A DNA stretch of 64,000 bases from Vigna angularis (lineage: Eukaryota; Streptophyta; Magnoliopsida; Fabales; Fabaceae): the NCBI RefSeq assembly GCF_016808095.1, contig NC_068975.1, positions 28,447,501 through 28,511,500 on the forward strand. The letters are read 5' to 3'. Position numbers and translations under genes: made by a program. Below are positions 1 to 11,711 of the stretch, one piece after another (the first letter of the stretch is position 1; every line of letters begins with the position of its first letter). Below the pieces are notes generated by a model, which was not told the DNA's origin, did not search any database, and worked only from the letters and a program-made list of their open reading frames with translations.

Positions 1-110
1 ACCTATGCAGGTACGATAAGAAACGATGGAAGAGGTAAACAATTAATTATTCATACTTTAACTTTGGACACATCTGATACATTTATAGCATTACTCCATG
101 CATGACTGCC

Positions 111-311
111 TCAGACCTTCAAAGTTGCTTTCTCACTTCCCTCATTAGCGTTGCCAACTGTGAGCCCTTTTACGGTCCTCTGTGCCCAATGGTAGCCATA
201 TCTTGGAAACTGCCGATTCCTTCCTGGCAAAGGAATTGGAAATGAGCTGGATGGCATTTTTGGATGACTTTTTTGAGCCTCACCACCAACAAAACCCTTC
301 GATTCTTCCAT
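111..311 (-). CDS. possible small protein, 66 aa, unknown function
   Basis: A 66-codon open frame starts at an ATG at 309-311 and ends at 111-113. The product is basic and rich in P, S and G, with the stretch FPIPLPGRNRQFPRYGYHW in the middle and no signal peptide or membrane segment. I do not recognise a family. The amino-acid mix looks more like a real protein than the low-complexity open frames elsewhere in this AT-rich window. A TA-rich tract at 361-383, about 50 bp upstream on this strand, could act as a TATA region. It may also be the last exon of something larger, or chance. Confidence is low to moderate. Confidence 0.35.
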   Translation of the reverse strand: MEESKGFVGGEAQKSHPKMPSSSFPIPLPGRNRQFPRYGYHWAQRTVKGLTVGNANEGSEKATLKV

Positions 312-3042
312 TGTTGGAGCTAGAAAAGATATCTTATACGTCTATAATATATGGTTGATGTGTATATATATATATATATATATGAGACTGGTTTGATTTC
401 TCTGTTGGTAGTTGATGCCATTTGCAAAGCTTGTCAAAGATCCGCTTTTATAGATGCAGTGGAAGAAGAATAATATGGTGCATTATTTGAGCTTCAGAAC
501 GAAGCTTTGAACATTTGAACATGATAATCTGTCGAATAAAGTCTTGAATATTATTCTTCATCATCCTTTTCTGATATTTTTCCATTCCGAAATGCATGTG
601 GAGTGTTATGATTGCCTCCACGTTTTAAAGTACGAGATGACTGAGACACGTTTTAATATTTTTTGTTTAAAAAATAAAAGAATATCATCAAATGAAGATA
701 TTTCATATAGAAATTAAGCATTATGTAAAAGTTAGTCAATGTATGTATGCAAGATTTGTTCATACCATCCTACTTTTTTTTTTTCAATTCACACCTATAA
801 ATCGTTTTTTCTTGGCATGCCTCTCATTTATTTCATCGTAAATTTCTTTCCTGGATTCTCTTTTTTCCATAAAAAGTATGTTTATGGGTTATAATTTGGG
901 AAAACGACAAAACAGAGAAAAATAAATATGAAATGACACCATTAGTTATGAGGTAAAAGAAAAACAAAAAGTACTGTTACAAAAGAATATAATTACGAGT
1001 ACTTTATTCTTCAAATGTGGAAGGATATTTTTTATTCTTGAAAGAAATAGTTGTTAAAATCTGTTTTGGATTCGCGATGGATATTGTAACAACTCACATG
1101 AAGTTTTCTGTAGGAAATATTTGCTTTTCTATCTTTTTTTTTTGTTGTCTTCCTTCCCCCGTTTCCTATTACATTATATTTTTCATTTTCTGTATTTTTA
1201 AATGTTGAAGAAAATGTATTTGATATTGGTGGAATTAATATCATTGTCTTTTGGAATGTTAGGTATTTTATTGAAGAAGTGTTTTGCATGGCCCATATAA
1301 GAATATTGGTATGGATAAAATTTAAGTTAACATAAAAATTCTTATTTATCATGTTATACAATGGACTGTTGATGTAGCTATGAACTTAAGAGAGAATATA
1401 TAATTAAGGATTTTCACACGTTAACAACTTCTTATAATAACTTTTTATAATAAATCACCTGTTATTATTTTATTGGTTTATTTAAATTTATTTTTAAAAA
1501 AATATTTAAAATGAATCCATCACCAATCATCATATAAATGTTTGTAAAAAAATTATTAAAAAAAATTTGTTAAAAAAACATTTTTCTATAATTAATAACT
1601 AGAATGGAAACAAAAATAATGAGAGATGTAGAGAACTGAGAACTATGATTAGTCAAAAAAACTCACATGCAAAGAAAGTATTAGATTGTTGTCTCATATA
1701 CAGTTAAGGTGAGCTGAATTATTAGGAAGTAAAAAAACATTTAGATAGTGGAGGTATTAGAGGACTTCTAGCTGAATTAGGTGGAATGGACAAGAGTGTC
1801 ATAACTAAACTGTGATATCTAATTTTTTTTCAGACTACATAGTTCAGAGAGAGATTATCTCTAGATGCACATAACTTTTGAGTTGACTGTCAAAATCGAT
1901 TGTCAATAGAATAAATAATGAGCAAATTTAAAGAGCCAAGGGGAGAGGATAAATAACATTGCAAGAATGAAAAGCAGACAAGAAGGATTAATAGGTGTTG
2001 TATTAATAGGTATGGAAACAAATAAAAAATAGACATCTCAGACTTATAACTGGTTAACTAACTTGTAACAGGTTCACTAGCTACCCATAAAGACGGAATA
2101 AATTTTACTTGGTTCAAGAGTCAACAATGAGGATGAGGATAAATATAACTTATAGAAAAAAGTATTTTATAAATAGAGACGCTTGATGTGTTATAAAGCT
2201 TAATCTGGTTTTGTTGGGGGATTAGCAGGAATAAGTTTTTTAAGAGTCAAATATATAATGTGATTGTTGTAAATATCACGTATACAATCACTCCAAGTAT
2301 TTCATTTTTAGATATATAATATTATTTAATGATAAAAAAAAAACATTTTACTAATTTATAACTACAGGGCCTAAATTTCAGATGCAACCATTTGTTCCTA
2401 GTTAAAACAGTCTTAAAATAAAACATGCTCTCATACTTTTTCAACTTTCTCCGATAACAGGTAAAATTAAGGAATCTTAGACCATATTACAGATTAATTT
2501 TGAAAATAATTCAATTTCATAAAACCAACATGGAAAGCATGAAGTTTGTATTTATATATAAACTCTAAATTGATCTGATGTAAAAATTTTAACTTATCTC
2601 AACGAGAACTTTGACCTTATTATTGAAAATGAAGCCATATTTGTGAGTACCATTGTATCATTATATATGCTATTGAGAAAACCAGAAAACCAATAATGCT
2701 GAGGATCAAAAGTAAATAACAACGAAGATTCGATGAGTAGTTTTACAAGTTCCAACAGGGAGACTTACATTGTGGAAATTCTCAAACATGCTCTGATAAT
2801 GGCTACAGAATTTAGTCCAAAGAGGTCTTCCACATTATTGCACCTCTCAACCAATTGATTTTTATATCAGCAGCTATCCTCAGCCAACAGTAACAAAATC
2901 CTCATTTACTACTTTAAATGCATAGGTGTTAGCATACCGACATGGAGAAAAAAACATGACCTCACTATAGACAGAAGCTTAGCTCTCCCATGTCAATTAT
3001 ACCTTTTATCCATTAAATGGTAAAAAAGAAAAAAGTGTACTT
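312..3042. other. AT-rich intergenic DNA
   Basis: No gene or recognisable element apart from the TA tract. The sequence has A/T runs and short open frames without protein character. A 90-nt exon-like open stretch at about 2768-2860 (minus) was considered and rejected because it has no start or acceptor. Confidence 0.6.
361..383. repeat. (TA)n microsatellite
   Basis: About 23 bp of perfect TA dinucleotides. It lies upstream of the small frame at 111-311 on the minus strand and could double as a TATA element. Confidence 0.8.
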
Positions 3043-3114
3043 TGTGGCTGCTGGGATTCGAGCCCAGGTCTCCACGGCCACAACGTGGAATTCTCACCAC
3101 TAAACTACAGCCAC
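3043..3114 (-). tRNA. trnH-GUG: tRNA-His (GUG)
   Basis: Read on the minus strand, the 72-nt gene folds as a complete cloverleaf. The acceptor stem is GTGGCTG paired with CAGCCAC. The anticodon stem CCACG/CGTGG encloses the loop TTGTGGC, giving anticodon GTG at 3079-3081. The T arm is CTGGG-CTCGAAT-CCCAG and the discriminator is A at 3043. There is no intron. Two T-runs follow on the minus strand (the A-runs at 3022-3034 as printed), which serve as a Pol III terminator. The G-1 that marks histidine tRNAs is normally added after transcription. The sequence looks like a nuclear plant tRNA-His and not the chloroplast copy. No other tRNA is visible nearby. Confidence 0.95.
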
Positions 3115-3872
3115 TTCGTTGCGTCAAAGCTATAATAATTTATATAATATATGTTTCAGAACTTCACTGTTAATTTATCTTATTGTGTCACCAATTGAAT
3201 TTTTTCAAACATACATAATTTGATGTGCTCATTATGTTCAAAAGGATTGGTATCCCAATTGTTTTATCCTTGGTTTGGGAATCTATTTCATGTAGATGTT
3301 GTGCACTTGTTTTTCCTTTTCCATTACACATTATCAAATTCTTGTCAATATTTGATCTCTTAATTGATTTGTCAACAAAAGTTGTCCCCAAAATTACTGT
3401 CTGAGCTGAGATGATCCATGGTGAGGCATGAAAAGCAAATTTCCACTACGAACAACACCCGTCTGATCTTATTATAATCAGACGCATATGGATATTTCCA
3501 TAGATTTTATTTATTTTTGAAAGATTGATTATTTCGAGCTTACTCAAATACGTACTTTCCTTTCACCAAATGGGAAGCGATGATTGAAACTAGTAAATTA
3601 AGAAAAAAGTTACAGTAATAAACAACAGTCAAAAGGAAGCTAAAGGTTTTTTATTGATATAATGATAGAGGAACTAGCCCTCAAACTGCTTCCATTCTTG
3701 GTAGTAACTTGCAATGAAATCTGCACATGGCACGATACAAACATTGATTTAGGATAGTATGAAACTACAAATCTTTACCAGCAAAAGATTTTAGATTGTG
3801 GTAGCAAAAAAGCCTTGACTTTGCCAAAATCACAGTCATGGACCAATACTAAAAGCCTTGTTGCACTAGCCA
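3115..3872. other. intergenic spacer / GRAS 3' flank
   Basis: No coding signal. The part next to 3872 is expected to hold the 3' UTR of the minus-strand GRAS gene. Confidence 0.5.
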
Positions 3873-5630
3873 TCAAATGAATTTCCAGACAGAAACAGAA
3901 TTAATCGGTGTTCCTTTCCACCCAACAATAAGGCACTGCCCATTCTTATCAAACGTGCAAGAACTTCCACAAGGAAATCTTTTACTCACCAAATCTGCTT
4001 GGTATAAAGACAAAGTGCTCAGTTCTTTCTCCACCATTCCGAAGCGGGAGAAGAAGGCCCTCCACACATCAATCTTCACATTCCTAGTCTTTCTTTCTGC
4101 TCCTTCTGTGGCCACAATGTTTTTGATTCCATGACTAAAGTATAGTGACTCTATAATCATTCGGGTCTTCTCATTCCCCTTCATGCAAGCCTCAAGACAG
4201 TCAAAGAATGCACTGAAGAAGAAAAGAGCCTCAATGAAACGATTTACAAAAGATGTGGAGTTGTGATTTGCCTCAATTTCAGATACCACCATCACATTAG
4301 GATTCAAGGTTCTAATCACTCTCATGATTATTTCAAGCTGGTCTGATTGTTGAATCTTGGCTCTGAGTGCAAACTGAGAATAAACAGCAATTGCTTCCCC
4401 AGGATCGATCTCAAAAAGATCTTCTTTAAGATGTAACAGGTCTGGTACCATAACGATGTTGAAAGAGAAGGGTATGTTCAAACCTTGAGCAAAATCCTTC
4501 AATCTCTTACCAGTGTCCTCAACAATGTGTCTAGTGGTTCCACTTTCAATAGCGGTAATCTTTAGAAGCTCAACTGGACATTGATGCCTTGACTCAAGGG
4601 CTTGCATTAGGATAGCCCATTGGCCCCCCTTTCTGATTTCGAGATCAATAACATGAATCTTCTTTGCTTCAGCTATGTCTTCTATTATAGCTTGAACTGC
4701 AGTGAACACTGAAATCTGACAAAAGGGAAGCGCTTCATAAAATGCAGTAATAGCGGGGTTTAGTTCCTTGGCTGCCTCTTCAGGATCAAATGACTGACCT
4801 TTATGCAAATCCTTGGATGAAGCTCTTCCTGTTTCTGTATCTATCCTGTGGAGAAGTGCTTCAGCAAAATAATGAACAATTCTCTTAACGGGGCTCCCAG
4901 TTTTGCTTGACAATGATTGGCAGTGACTTAGCAACTTCCTTGCACGTTCAAATTGTTGATGACCAACTTTCTCAGCACAAGCCAAGAGGGACTCAGACAG
5001 TGCCACATCCTCTTTCTCCTCATCAGAGAATCCAGAGAAGGAAAACCCATAAGGGTGAGTTTCCAAGAAAGTCAAAGGTTCTGACTCTGAAGATGATGAT
5101 TTGATGAACCTTGTTCCTGCTATCCTCATGATATCTTCAGTTGAGAGCTTTCTAAAACCAAATTCATCTGTGGCCACAGAATCAACCACTGGCTGCAGGG
5201 ATTTGCCTTCATAGGAAAACCTCTTGAAGCCCTTGCCATAGTTCTTCAAGATCTCAAGTGAGGCTAAAGGGAAAGTTGAGTGTGGCTTATCCTCTGTTGT
5301 ACCACTGGTTGGATATTGTGCATCAAATTGGAGTGGTGGAGACACCATGTCAAACTGAAGGTTATCATCCAAATCGCCATAATCATGGTATGATTGTTGC
5401 TGGTGATACTTTTCTTGATTAGAGGATATAAGGTATCCTGATGGATAATCTGTGGAAAACTCGAAATTAGAGTAAAAGGAGTCTACTCCCCCATAAACTC
5501 CATGATTTTCTGCTCCAGAAAAGTGTAACTTCTTTATTTCATTATGTTCCTCACTGCCCCAGAAAATATCATTGGATGAACTAGAATTTTCATCCACTGT
5601 ACTAAAACAAACATGGTACAAGTCTTCCAT
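3873..5630 (-). CDS. GRAS-family transcriptional regulator (RGL1-like, no DELLA motif)
   Basis: Single-exon gene of 585 aa, a normal length for a GRAS protein. The C-terminal GRAS domain spans about residues 205-584. It contains leucine-heptad region I (LLACAEKVGHQQFERARKLL, 215-234), the VHIID core as IHVIDLEIRKGGQW (325-338), a PFYRE-type segment near 504-532 and the SAW motif near 558-584 ending VGWKGTPINSVSVWKF. The N-terminal 200 residues are acidic, S/Q-rich and probably disordered. They include LSTEDIMRIAGTRFI (163-177), which I associate with the clade labelled 'DELLA protein RGL1-like', but there is no DELLA or TVHYNP motif, so gibberellin-triggered degradation is not predicted. GRAS proteins act in the nucleus, usually through DNA-binding partners. 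The ATG at 5628-5630 is the first Met of the frame. Family call is firm; subfamily is inference. Confidence 0.93.
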   Translation of the reverse strand: MEDLYHVCFSTVDENSSSSNDIFWGSEEHNEIKKLHFSGAENHGVYGGVDSFYSNFEFSTDYPSGYLISSNQEKYHQQQSYHDYGDLDDNLQFDMVSPPLQFDAQYPTSGTTEDKPHSTFPLASLEILKNYGKGFKRFSYEGKSLQPVVDSVATDEFGFRKLSTEDIMRIAGTRFIKSSSSESEPLTFLETHPYGFSFSGFSDEEKEDVALSESLLACAEKVGHQQFERARKLLSHCQSLSSKTGSPVKRIVHYFAEALLHRIDTETGRASSKDLHKGQSFDPEEAAKELNPAITAFYEALPFCQISVFTAVQAIIEDIAEAKKIHVIDLEIRKGGQWAILMQALESRHQCPVELLKITAIESGTTRHIVEDTGKRLKDFAQGLNIPFSFNIVMVPDLLHLKEDLFEIDPGEAIAVYSQFALRAKIQQSDQLEIIMRVIRTLNPNVMVVSEIEANHNSTSFVNRFIEALFFFSAFFDCLEACMKGNEKTRMIIESLYFSHGIKNIVATEGAERKTRNVKIDVWRAFFSRFGMVEKELSTLSLYQADLVSKRFPCGSSCTFDKNGQCLIVGWKGTPINSVSVWKFI

Positions 5631-6450
5631 AACAAACAGTCACTAGCTTTGCTTCAGTATTATCAGATTCATAGTAGGTTCCTTGAGTAATCCTTATTGA
5701 TAAAATAATTAATCCTTTGTTTGTATTAACCCTTATTGATTAAGTAATTAAGGATATGGTTTCTGATTATTTTTATTCAAAATTGATCCGTTCTAATGCT
5801 AAATCCGTCCAGTACTGTTAACATTAATGTTGTCACCATAACGTGCCGATGTCATCAAGGTCGCCTGCAAAATAATGCAGTGAAATAATAAAATTTAAAT
5901 AAATTGCTTATTTTCTTGTTATATTTTTTAATCTTTTTCATGTTTTAGACTAACTCTGTGTAAGAAATAAGGTCGTCCAGAAGACAACAATAGCCAGCTG
6001 AGAAAGATGGCGTAAGTAATGATCGAAAGATAAAAATCCGCAATTTGAATGTTAAAATATATTATGATCTTTAACTTATTTTGGACTAATCTATTTATTT
6101 AAAAAAAATCAATTCTATTTTATTTAAAAAATATATTCAAGCCTTTCGCTAAGTAAATAAAAAAAGGAAAAGAAGCAATCACTACGACATAATTACAAAA
6201 GAAAAGAACAAATAAAATATAAGATATAGTTCACGACTAGGCCATCATCAAAATGTTTTTGTACTGATTGAGAATATCTATTCTTTTTTTTATCATGGCA
6301 GCTAATCTGTGATGTTAAATTAATGTATAAAATAAATAAATATGATTATTTCAAAGATAGTCTCGGAGCTAAAAGTGGTTGTTATATAAGAAGTGGTTGT
6401 TATATAAGAAGGAAATGTGAAGTTATCATAGTGATTGTGACTAAGGGTGA
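5631..6450. other. GRAS 5' flank and left side of the Ogre insertion site
   Basis: AT-rich DNA without genes; it should hold the promoter of the minus-strand GRAS gene. The last 5 bp, GGTGA at 6446-6450, are the left target-site duplication of the element that follows. The segment GTGGTTGTTATATAAGAA occurs twice in tandem near 6375-6412. Confidence 0.55.
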
Positions 6451-8690
6451 TGTCGCAACCGGAAAAAATCGCGACGGGACGACGATCCGAAAAATATAAA
6501 TAAAAATTTGAAAAAAGAGATTTTGGAGTCGCCACCATAGTTTATTCTGGAAAACTACGGAAAAACCATAAAATGATAAAGCATGGTCTACGAAAATGAG
6601 ATTCTATGTTCGGGAGTCGGTTACGTGTAGGGAAAGTATTAGCACCCTACAACGCCTGCCATAAGGCAGTACCTTTAATTAAATACGCAAATATGATGTG
6701 GTTTTCAAAATGTTTAACTATCCCCTGAAATAAAACTTTAAAGAAACAAAATATATTTTTTTAGTTTTTTGTGCCCGACAAGGATTGACCTTGCTCCTAC
6801 ATATTCTCATAAAAAATGAGAAATCAGGGTTATGTAGTTCTTTTGAAAACTGTTCGAGAAATTTGTTTGGAAATTGTTTGAAAATTTGTTTTGAAATGAT
6901 TTGGATTTTTGGGAAGTGAACCTGACAAGGACTGACCTTGCTCCTACGTATCTCCACTTTTGATGGAGAATCAAGGATCACGTAGTTCTGGCAAGGTGAT
7001 ATTGTTTGAAGTTTGAAAAATAAATGTTTTTTAGTTTTTGAAGATTTTATATTTTTTTTGGTATTTTTTTTATTTAGGAGAATGAAAAGGTTTTTAGCAC
7101 AAGGACGATGCGTGCGATCACACATGTGTCTAAACCTTTAAAACATATTTTTGTAATTTTATTTAAAAGAGAGAAAAGGTTTTTAGCACAAGGACGATGC
7201 GTGCGATCACACATGTGCTTAAACCTTTGAAACGTATTTTTGACATTTTTTTGAAGAAAGAGAAAAGGTTTTTGGCACAAGGACAAGGACGATGCGTGCG
7301 ATCACACATGGGCCTAAACCTTTAAAACATATTTTTGGGATTTTGAAGAAAGAGAAAAGGTTTTTGGCACAAGGACGATGCGTGCGATCACACATGTGCC
7401 TAAACCTTTAAAACATATTTTTGTAATTTTTAACTTTTTTATTTTGTATTTTTCTTTTTATCTTTAATTTTTATATTTTAGTTGTCTTTTTATTAAGAAG
7501 AGAGACGAGTTGAAATGTCTATGACATAAAATTGTGAAAGAAAAAAAACATAAGATAAAATTGTGGTAGAAAATTGGATAAATTTAAAAAAAATGATCAA
7601 AATGCATATAAATAGAATGAAAAGAAAATGTGTACCTCGTTGAAGATTTGAAAGATGAAGCAAAACTTTGCTTGTAATAAGTTGTAAGGAGAGATAGGTT
7701 GATGGCGAAGAAAATGAATTTATAGTAGAAATGTGGTATGAGATTTACTATGTATAGAGGGATTAGGAAATAGTAAAATGTGAGAGAAAAATGAAGTATA
7801 GTTTTGGGATGGAATGAAGAGGTTTTGAGAGAGAAGAGATGAATATTATGTAATTTTTTTTGTGTGTGTGAAGTGAAGAGAATGTAAGTATTTATAGAGT
7901 TAAGGATGAAGAAAGTTGATGAATAAAAATAATATAATAAGTTGGTGGAAAATTTAGATGAAATAAAATATAATAAAAAATAGATGAATAGAAAAAATTA
8001 ATGTGGAAAATAAGTGAAAGAAATAATATAAAAGTTTGTGGAAAAATTAGGTGAAATAAAATATAGTGAATAGTAAAAGTTAATGTGAAAAATAAGTGAA
8101 AGAAATAATATAAAAAGTTGGTGGAGAAATTAGGTATGGAAATTAAGGGAAAGAAATAATATAAAAAGGTGGTGGAGAAATTAGGTATGGAAATTAAGTG
8201 AAAGAAATAATATAAAAAGTTGGTGGAGAAAGTAGGTAAAATAAAATATAGTGAATAGTAAAAGTTAATGTGGAAAATAAGTGAAAGAAATAATATAAAA
8301 AGTGGGTGGAAAAATAAGGTGGAGAAAAATGGATAATAAAAAATGTTGATGGAGAAGATATAATTAAAAAATGTAAATGGAATAATTAGAAAAGTTGATA
8401 TATAAAATTAATATGGAAATGATGTGGAAAAAGTAAATGAAAAAGGTAGATGATGTGGAGGGTGAGGTGGATGGTGATGTGGAGAATGGGGTGTGATAAG
8501 AAAAGATGGGTGGTGAGGAAGTAAAAAAAGTTAGATTATTTTGGGCCATTGGATTAAGTGTTTAAAAGAAAATTTGGGGGTGCAAAAAGTAAAATAAATA
8601 GTATTTTTCATTTTGGTTTATTTTTTATTATTTATTATTATTTTTTTTTGTGATAAATTATATTTATCCGGACGAAATTGGGTGTTGACA
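6451..8690 (-). repeat. 3' LTR of the Ogre-type element
   Basis: 2240 bp, TG...CA ends. It matches 14175-16411 along its full length, with scattered transitions and one small indel near 8130-8200. It includes the conserved segment at about 6612-6680 (GGTTACGTGTAGGGAAAG and onward) that is also present in the solo LTR at 25.2 kb. The region 7890-8330 is a purine-rich run of diverged ~35-bp repeats built on GTGGAGAAATTAGGT and GAAATAATATAAAAAG. Confidence 0.9.
7080..7440 (-). repeat. four tandem ~90-bp units in the LTR
   Basis: Each unit contains GCACAAGGACGATGCGTGCG followed by ATCACACATG and AAACCTTTRAAACRTATTTTTG. The same array occurs in the other LTR at about 14808-15155. It explains the short minus-strand open frames here, which are not genes. 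Confidence 0.85.
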
Positions 8691-8705
8691 GCTGCCCCTC
8701 TTTAC
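8691..8705 (-). other. polypurine tract of the Ogre-type element
   Basis: On the minus strand it reads GTAAAGAGGGGCAGC and abuts the TGTCAACACCC start of the 3' LTR. This is the expected position for the plus-strand primer of reverse transcription. Confidence 0.8.
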
Positions 8706-8861
8706 TTAGATATTACTGGATAATATGAAAATTTGATATTTTTGTATTATCGGAGTAAAAGCTAAGTAAAGAAAGAAACGCAAATTTCGTCCGGATTTCA
8801 AAATGAACAAGGAATAAACAGAAAATTTTTTTAAAAAAAAAATGAACAAAACTGAGAGAAA

Positions 8862-9298
8862 TGAGGTGTAACAACCTCGTGGAGGGTGTACCAACCTTAT
8901 GGATAAAGTTGATGAGGTGTCAAAACCTCGTGGAGGGTGTCAACCCTATGGATAAGTGAATGAGGTGTCATAACCTCGTGGAGGGTGTCGTAACCCTATG
9001 GAAGTGAATGAGGTGTCATAACCTCGTGGAGGGTGTCGTAACCCTATGGAAGTGAATGAGGTGTCGTAACCTCGTGGAGGGTTTCGTAACCCTATGGAAG
9101 TGAATGAGGTGTCATAACCTCGTGGAGGGTGTCGTAACCCTATGGAAGTGAATGAGGTGTCATAACCTCGTGGAGGGTGTCGTAACCCTATGGAAGTGAA
9201 TGAGGTGTCATAACCTCGTGGAGGGTGTCGTAACCCTATGGAAGTGAATGAGGTGTCATAACCTCGTGGAGGGTGTCGTAACCCTATGGAAGTGAATG
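8862..9298 (-). repeat. 48-bp tandem repeat, about nine copies
   Basis: The unit alternates GAGGTGTCATAACCTCGTGG and AGGGTGTCGTAACCCTATGG with the spacer AAGTGAAT. The first two or three copies (8862-8960) are diverged and slightly longer; the later ones are nearly identical. Because 48 is a multiple of 3, the element's sense strand stays open through the array and would read a 16-residue repeat, SFTSIGLRHPPRGYDT, inside a 201-codon frame at 8946-9551. There is no independent sign that it is translated. Confidence 0.9.
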
Positions 9299-11709
9299 AT
9301 GAGCTTGATTGTTGGGCTCGACCATTGCCTTGCAAAGGGCCAAGACACCAATGACAGAAAGTAAAAATTTTTTTGATTGTTTTGAATTTGAAATTTGGAT
9401 TTTGTTGAAATTTTTTTTTTATTTTATTTCCTTGAGATAGAAATGAGTGTCTATTTTTATTTTTTTTATTATTTTGTTTTTTTAATTTTTTTTTGAAATA
9501 AGAACATGGTTGATGTAAATTTGGAAATTGTAGGAGAAAGATTTTATGCATGTTGATTTTTTTTGTCTTTTTTGAAGGAAGAAGATTTGATGAACATACA
9601 TGGAGACAAAATCAAAGTTGATGAAAATATGTACATGATGTATTGGAAGATTATGAAACTATGACATTTTTTTTTGAGTCAATTTGCTTTCTTTGAAATC
9701 ATCAAATTTATGACAATTTAGACTCCCAAATTTATTTTATTTTTTTTATGTCCAATTCTAAAGTAAACTGTTCAAAATGAAGCTTGTGTGCCAAACATTT
9801 CTTGACGAGATACTAGTGCATACATGCTTGGTATCAAGGGTTGGGAAAAATATGTGGAGGATGATAGGAAGGATGTGGAGAGTACCGGGTTGGCTACTTG
9901 GGCCTCTTACTCCTTAAAACAGTTACAAATGCCAATGTGAGGTAGTATATACTCAGAAGTTGCCCAGTTTGAGGGCATGGTAAAAAGACGGGTATGGACA
10001 AATGTATCTATGAATTATGAGGGAATAAGTCATGAATCAGGGAGTGTGAGATTTACAAATTGCCCCAATTTTGGTGGTGATGGATTTTTGAAGTTCGGGG
10101 CGAACCAAGATCATGCAAGGCCCAACAAGGGATGCCTCAGTCTTTGTATGAGCTTTGAATATTCAGATGAAAAAAATTTGAGATTTAACAAAGTTGCTCA
10201 ATACTCTGAATGGGCCGAAACATATGAAGGTCACAAAGTTGCCTTGGTTTTGGGTATGAGTCAATTAAGCGAGGTTCAAAAAGAGGTTGCCCCCCACTTT
10301 GGGTTTACGAATGATAAGATGGACCAAAATCATGCAAAGCCTCAAAGTGTCTGCCCCTGTTTTGAGGGTGGATCCATGAATTTCAATGCGGACAAATCTG
10401 AGAGGCCCAACAAGGGATGCACCGATCTTGGTACGAACCGAATATACAGATGAAACAAATGTGAGATTAACAAAGTTGCCCCATATTTTGAATGGGCCAA
10501 AAACACATGAAACTCACAAAATTGCCTTAGTTTTGAAGAATGGGCGTATGTAACACTTACAATGTTGCCCCTTAGTTTGGGAATCGGGGAAAGAATTTGA
10601 ACGGGATATGAATTTGTGATGGATATGGAAAGGATTGGCTTGAAAGGATTGCCCCAATTGGCTTGATTTTCCTTCATATAATTTTGATGAATATGGAGTT
10701 CCCTTCATCCGAGGACATTTATTTTTTCATCATTTTTTTTACTGCATTGTTAGTCATTTTGTCTTGTCTGAAAATTAAGCTTTATGAAAATTTAAGCAAC
10801 CATTATTCAATCCGTGTGGACTTTTATTGGGCTTATAATGTGGCTTGGGCTAAAGGGTGTTGAAAGAAATGATATAAAGGCTCAAATAAATTTTTGTGGG
10901 TTATTTGAAACAAAAGTTACCATCTGCACCTTGTATCAGTTATTCGTCAAATCTGTTTTGACTTTCCTTGCTAATTTGCAAACTTCATTCTTTGATTGTC
11001 ATCACTTTGTGATTCTTTCTATTCTTGCTTCACTTTTGATGAATTCTCTTTATTTGATCACTAAGTGTGTTCCTTTGCAATTTGAGTTGACTTCTACTGT
11101 GATGGTAACCCTTGTTTGGGTAAATTTTGAAAAGAAATTTTTTTATTGGCTCAAATTTGGTATCAAAGGATATATTTTGTTTTTTGTTTTTGCATGAAGA
11201 AAGATGGCCACACATCATTTCAAATTTTGATTGCTTTATTTTCAAAAGATTAATTAGGAGACAAGACTAAATGATCTCAACAAGAGTCATTCATTTTTTT
11301 TTATTCATTTTTTCCTTGTTTTTGTTTTGTCCTAACAGATTTAGGATCTCCCAAATGAAAGCCAGTGGAGGTAACGGAAAATCTGCCCCAGTGTAAAACT
11401 TTGTGTTTATTATTTGGGCTCAAGAACATGATTGGGTCAATCTATGGTTAGGTGAAGGTCGAAGGATGATGATTTCAAGCAAAGCGCACACAAATATTCC
11501 TTTAGGAAATGTGATTTAATCATTTGACTATAGAAGATTCTCACATCCATTACACAATTTTTTTGAAATCTCATAAAATGGATGATTTGCATCGAAAACA
11601 ATTGACTCAACTTTTGCGTATTTTTGGTTTTAGGCATGAAGAAAAGTAATATGAAATGAAAATGATGATACTAGTTGAAAAACAGATTTTTTTTTTTGTT
11701 TTTTTTTTT
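9299..11709 (-). other. non-coding interior of the Ogre-type element, with diverged direct repeats
   Basis: No domain-bearing frame. Between about 9960 and 10680 the sequence contains a diverged repeat of roughly 290 bp: AGGCCCAACAAGGGATGC occurs at about 10118 and 10405, each followed by an AATATNCAGATGAAA-type segment. GTTGCCCC or GATTGCCCC recurs near 9960, 10060, 10290, 10480, 10560 and 10650. Some short frames here are open by chance. Confidence 0.65.
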
Positions 11710-11711
11710 TG

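Noticed and set aside
1032..1361. 109-codon minus-strand frame
   Set aside because: Composition is K/N/I/T-rich as expected of A/T-rich intergenic DNA; no motif or splice support.
2768..2860. Exon-like open stretch on the minus strand (VERCNNVEDLFGLNSVAIIR) followed by a GTAAGT donor
   Set aside because: An in-frame TGA lies just upstream with no AG acceptor or ATG between, and I recognise no family.
8862..9298. Regular repeats reminiscent of a CRISPR array
   Set aside because: No unique spacers; units are direct tandem copies in a eukaryotic retrotransposon.
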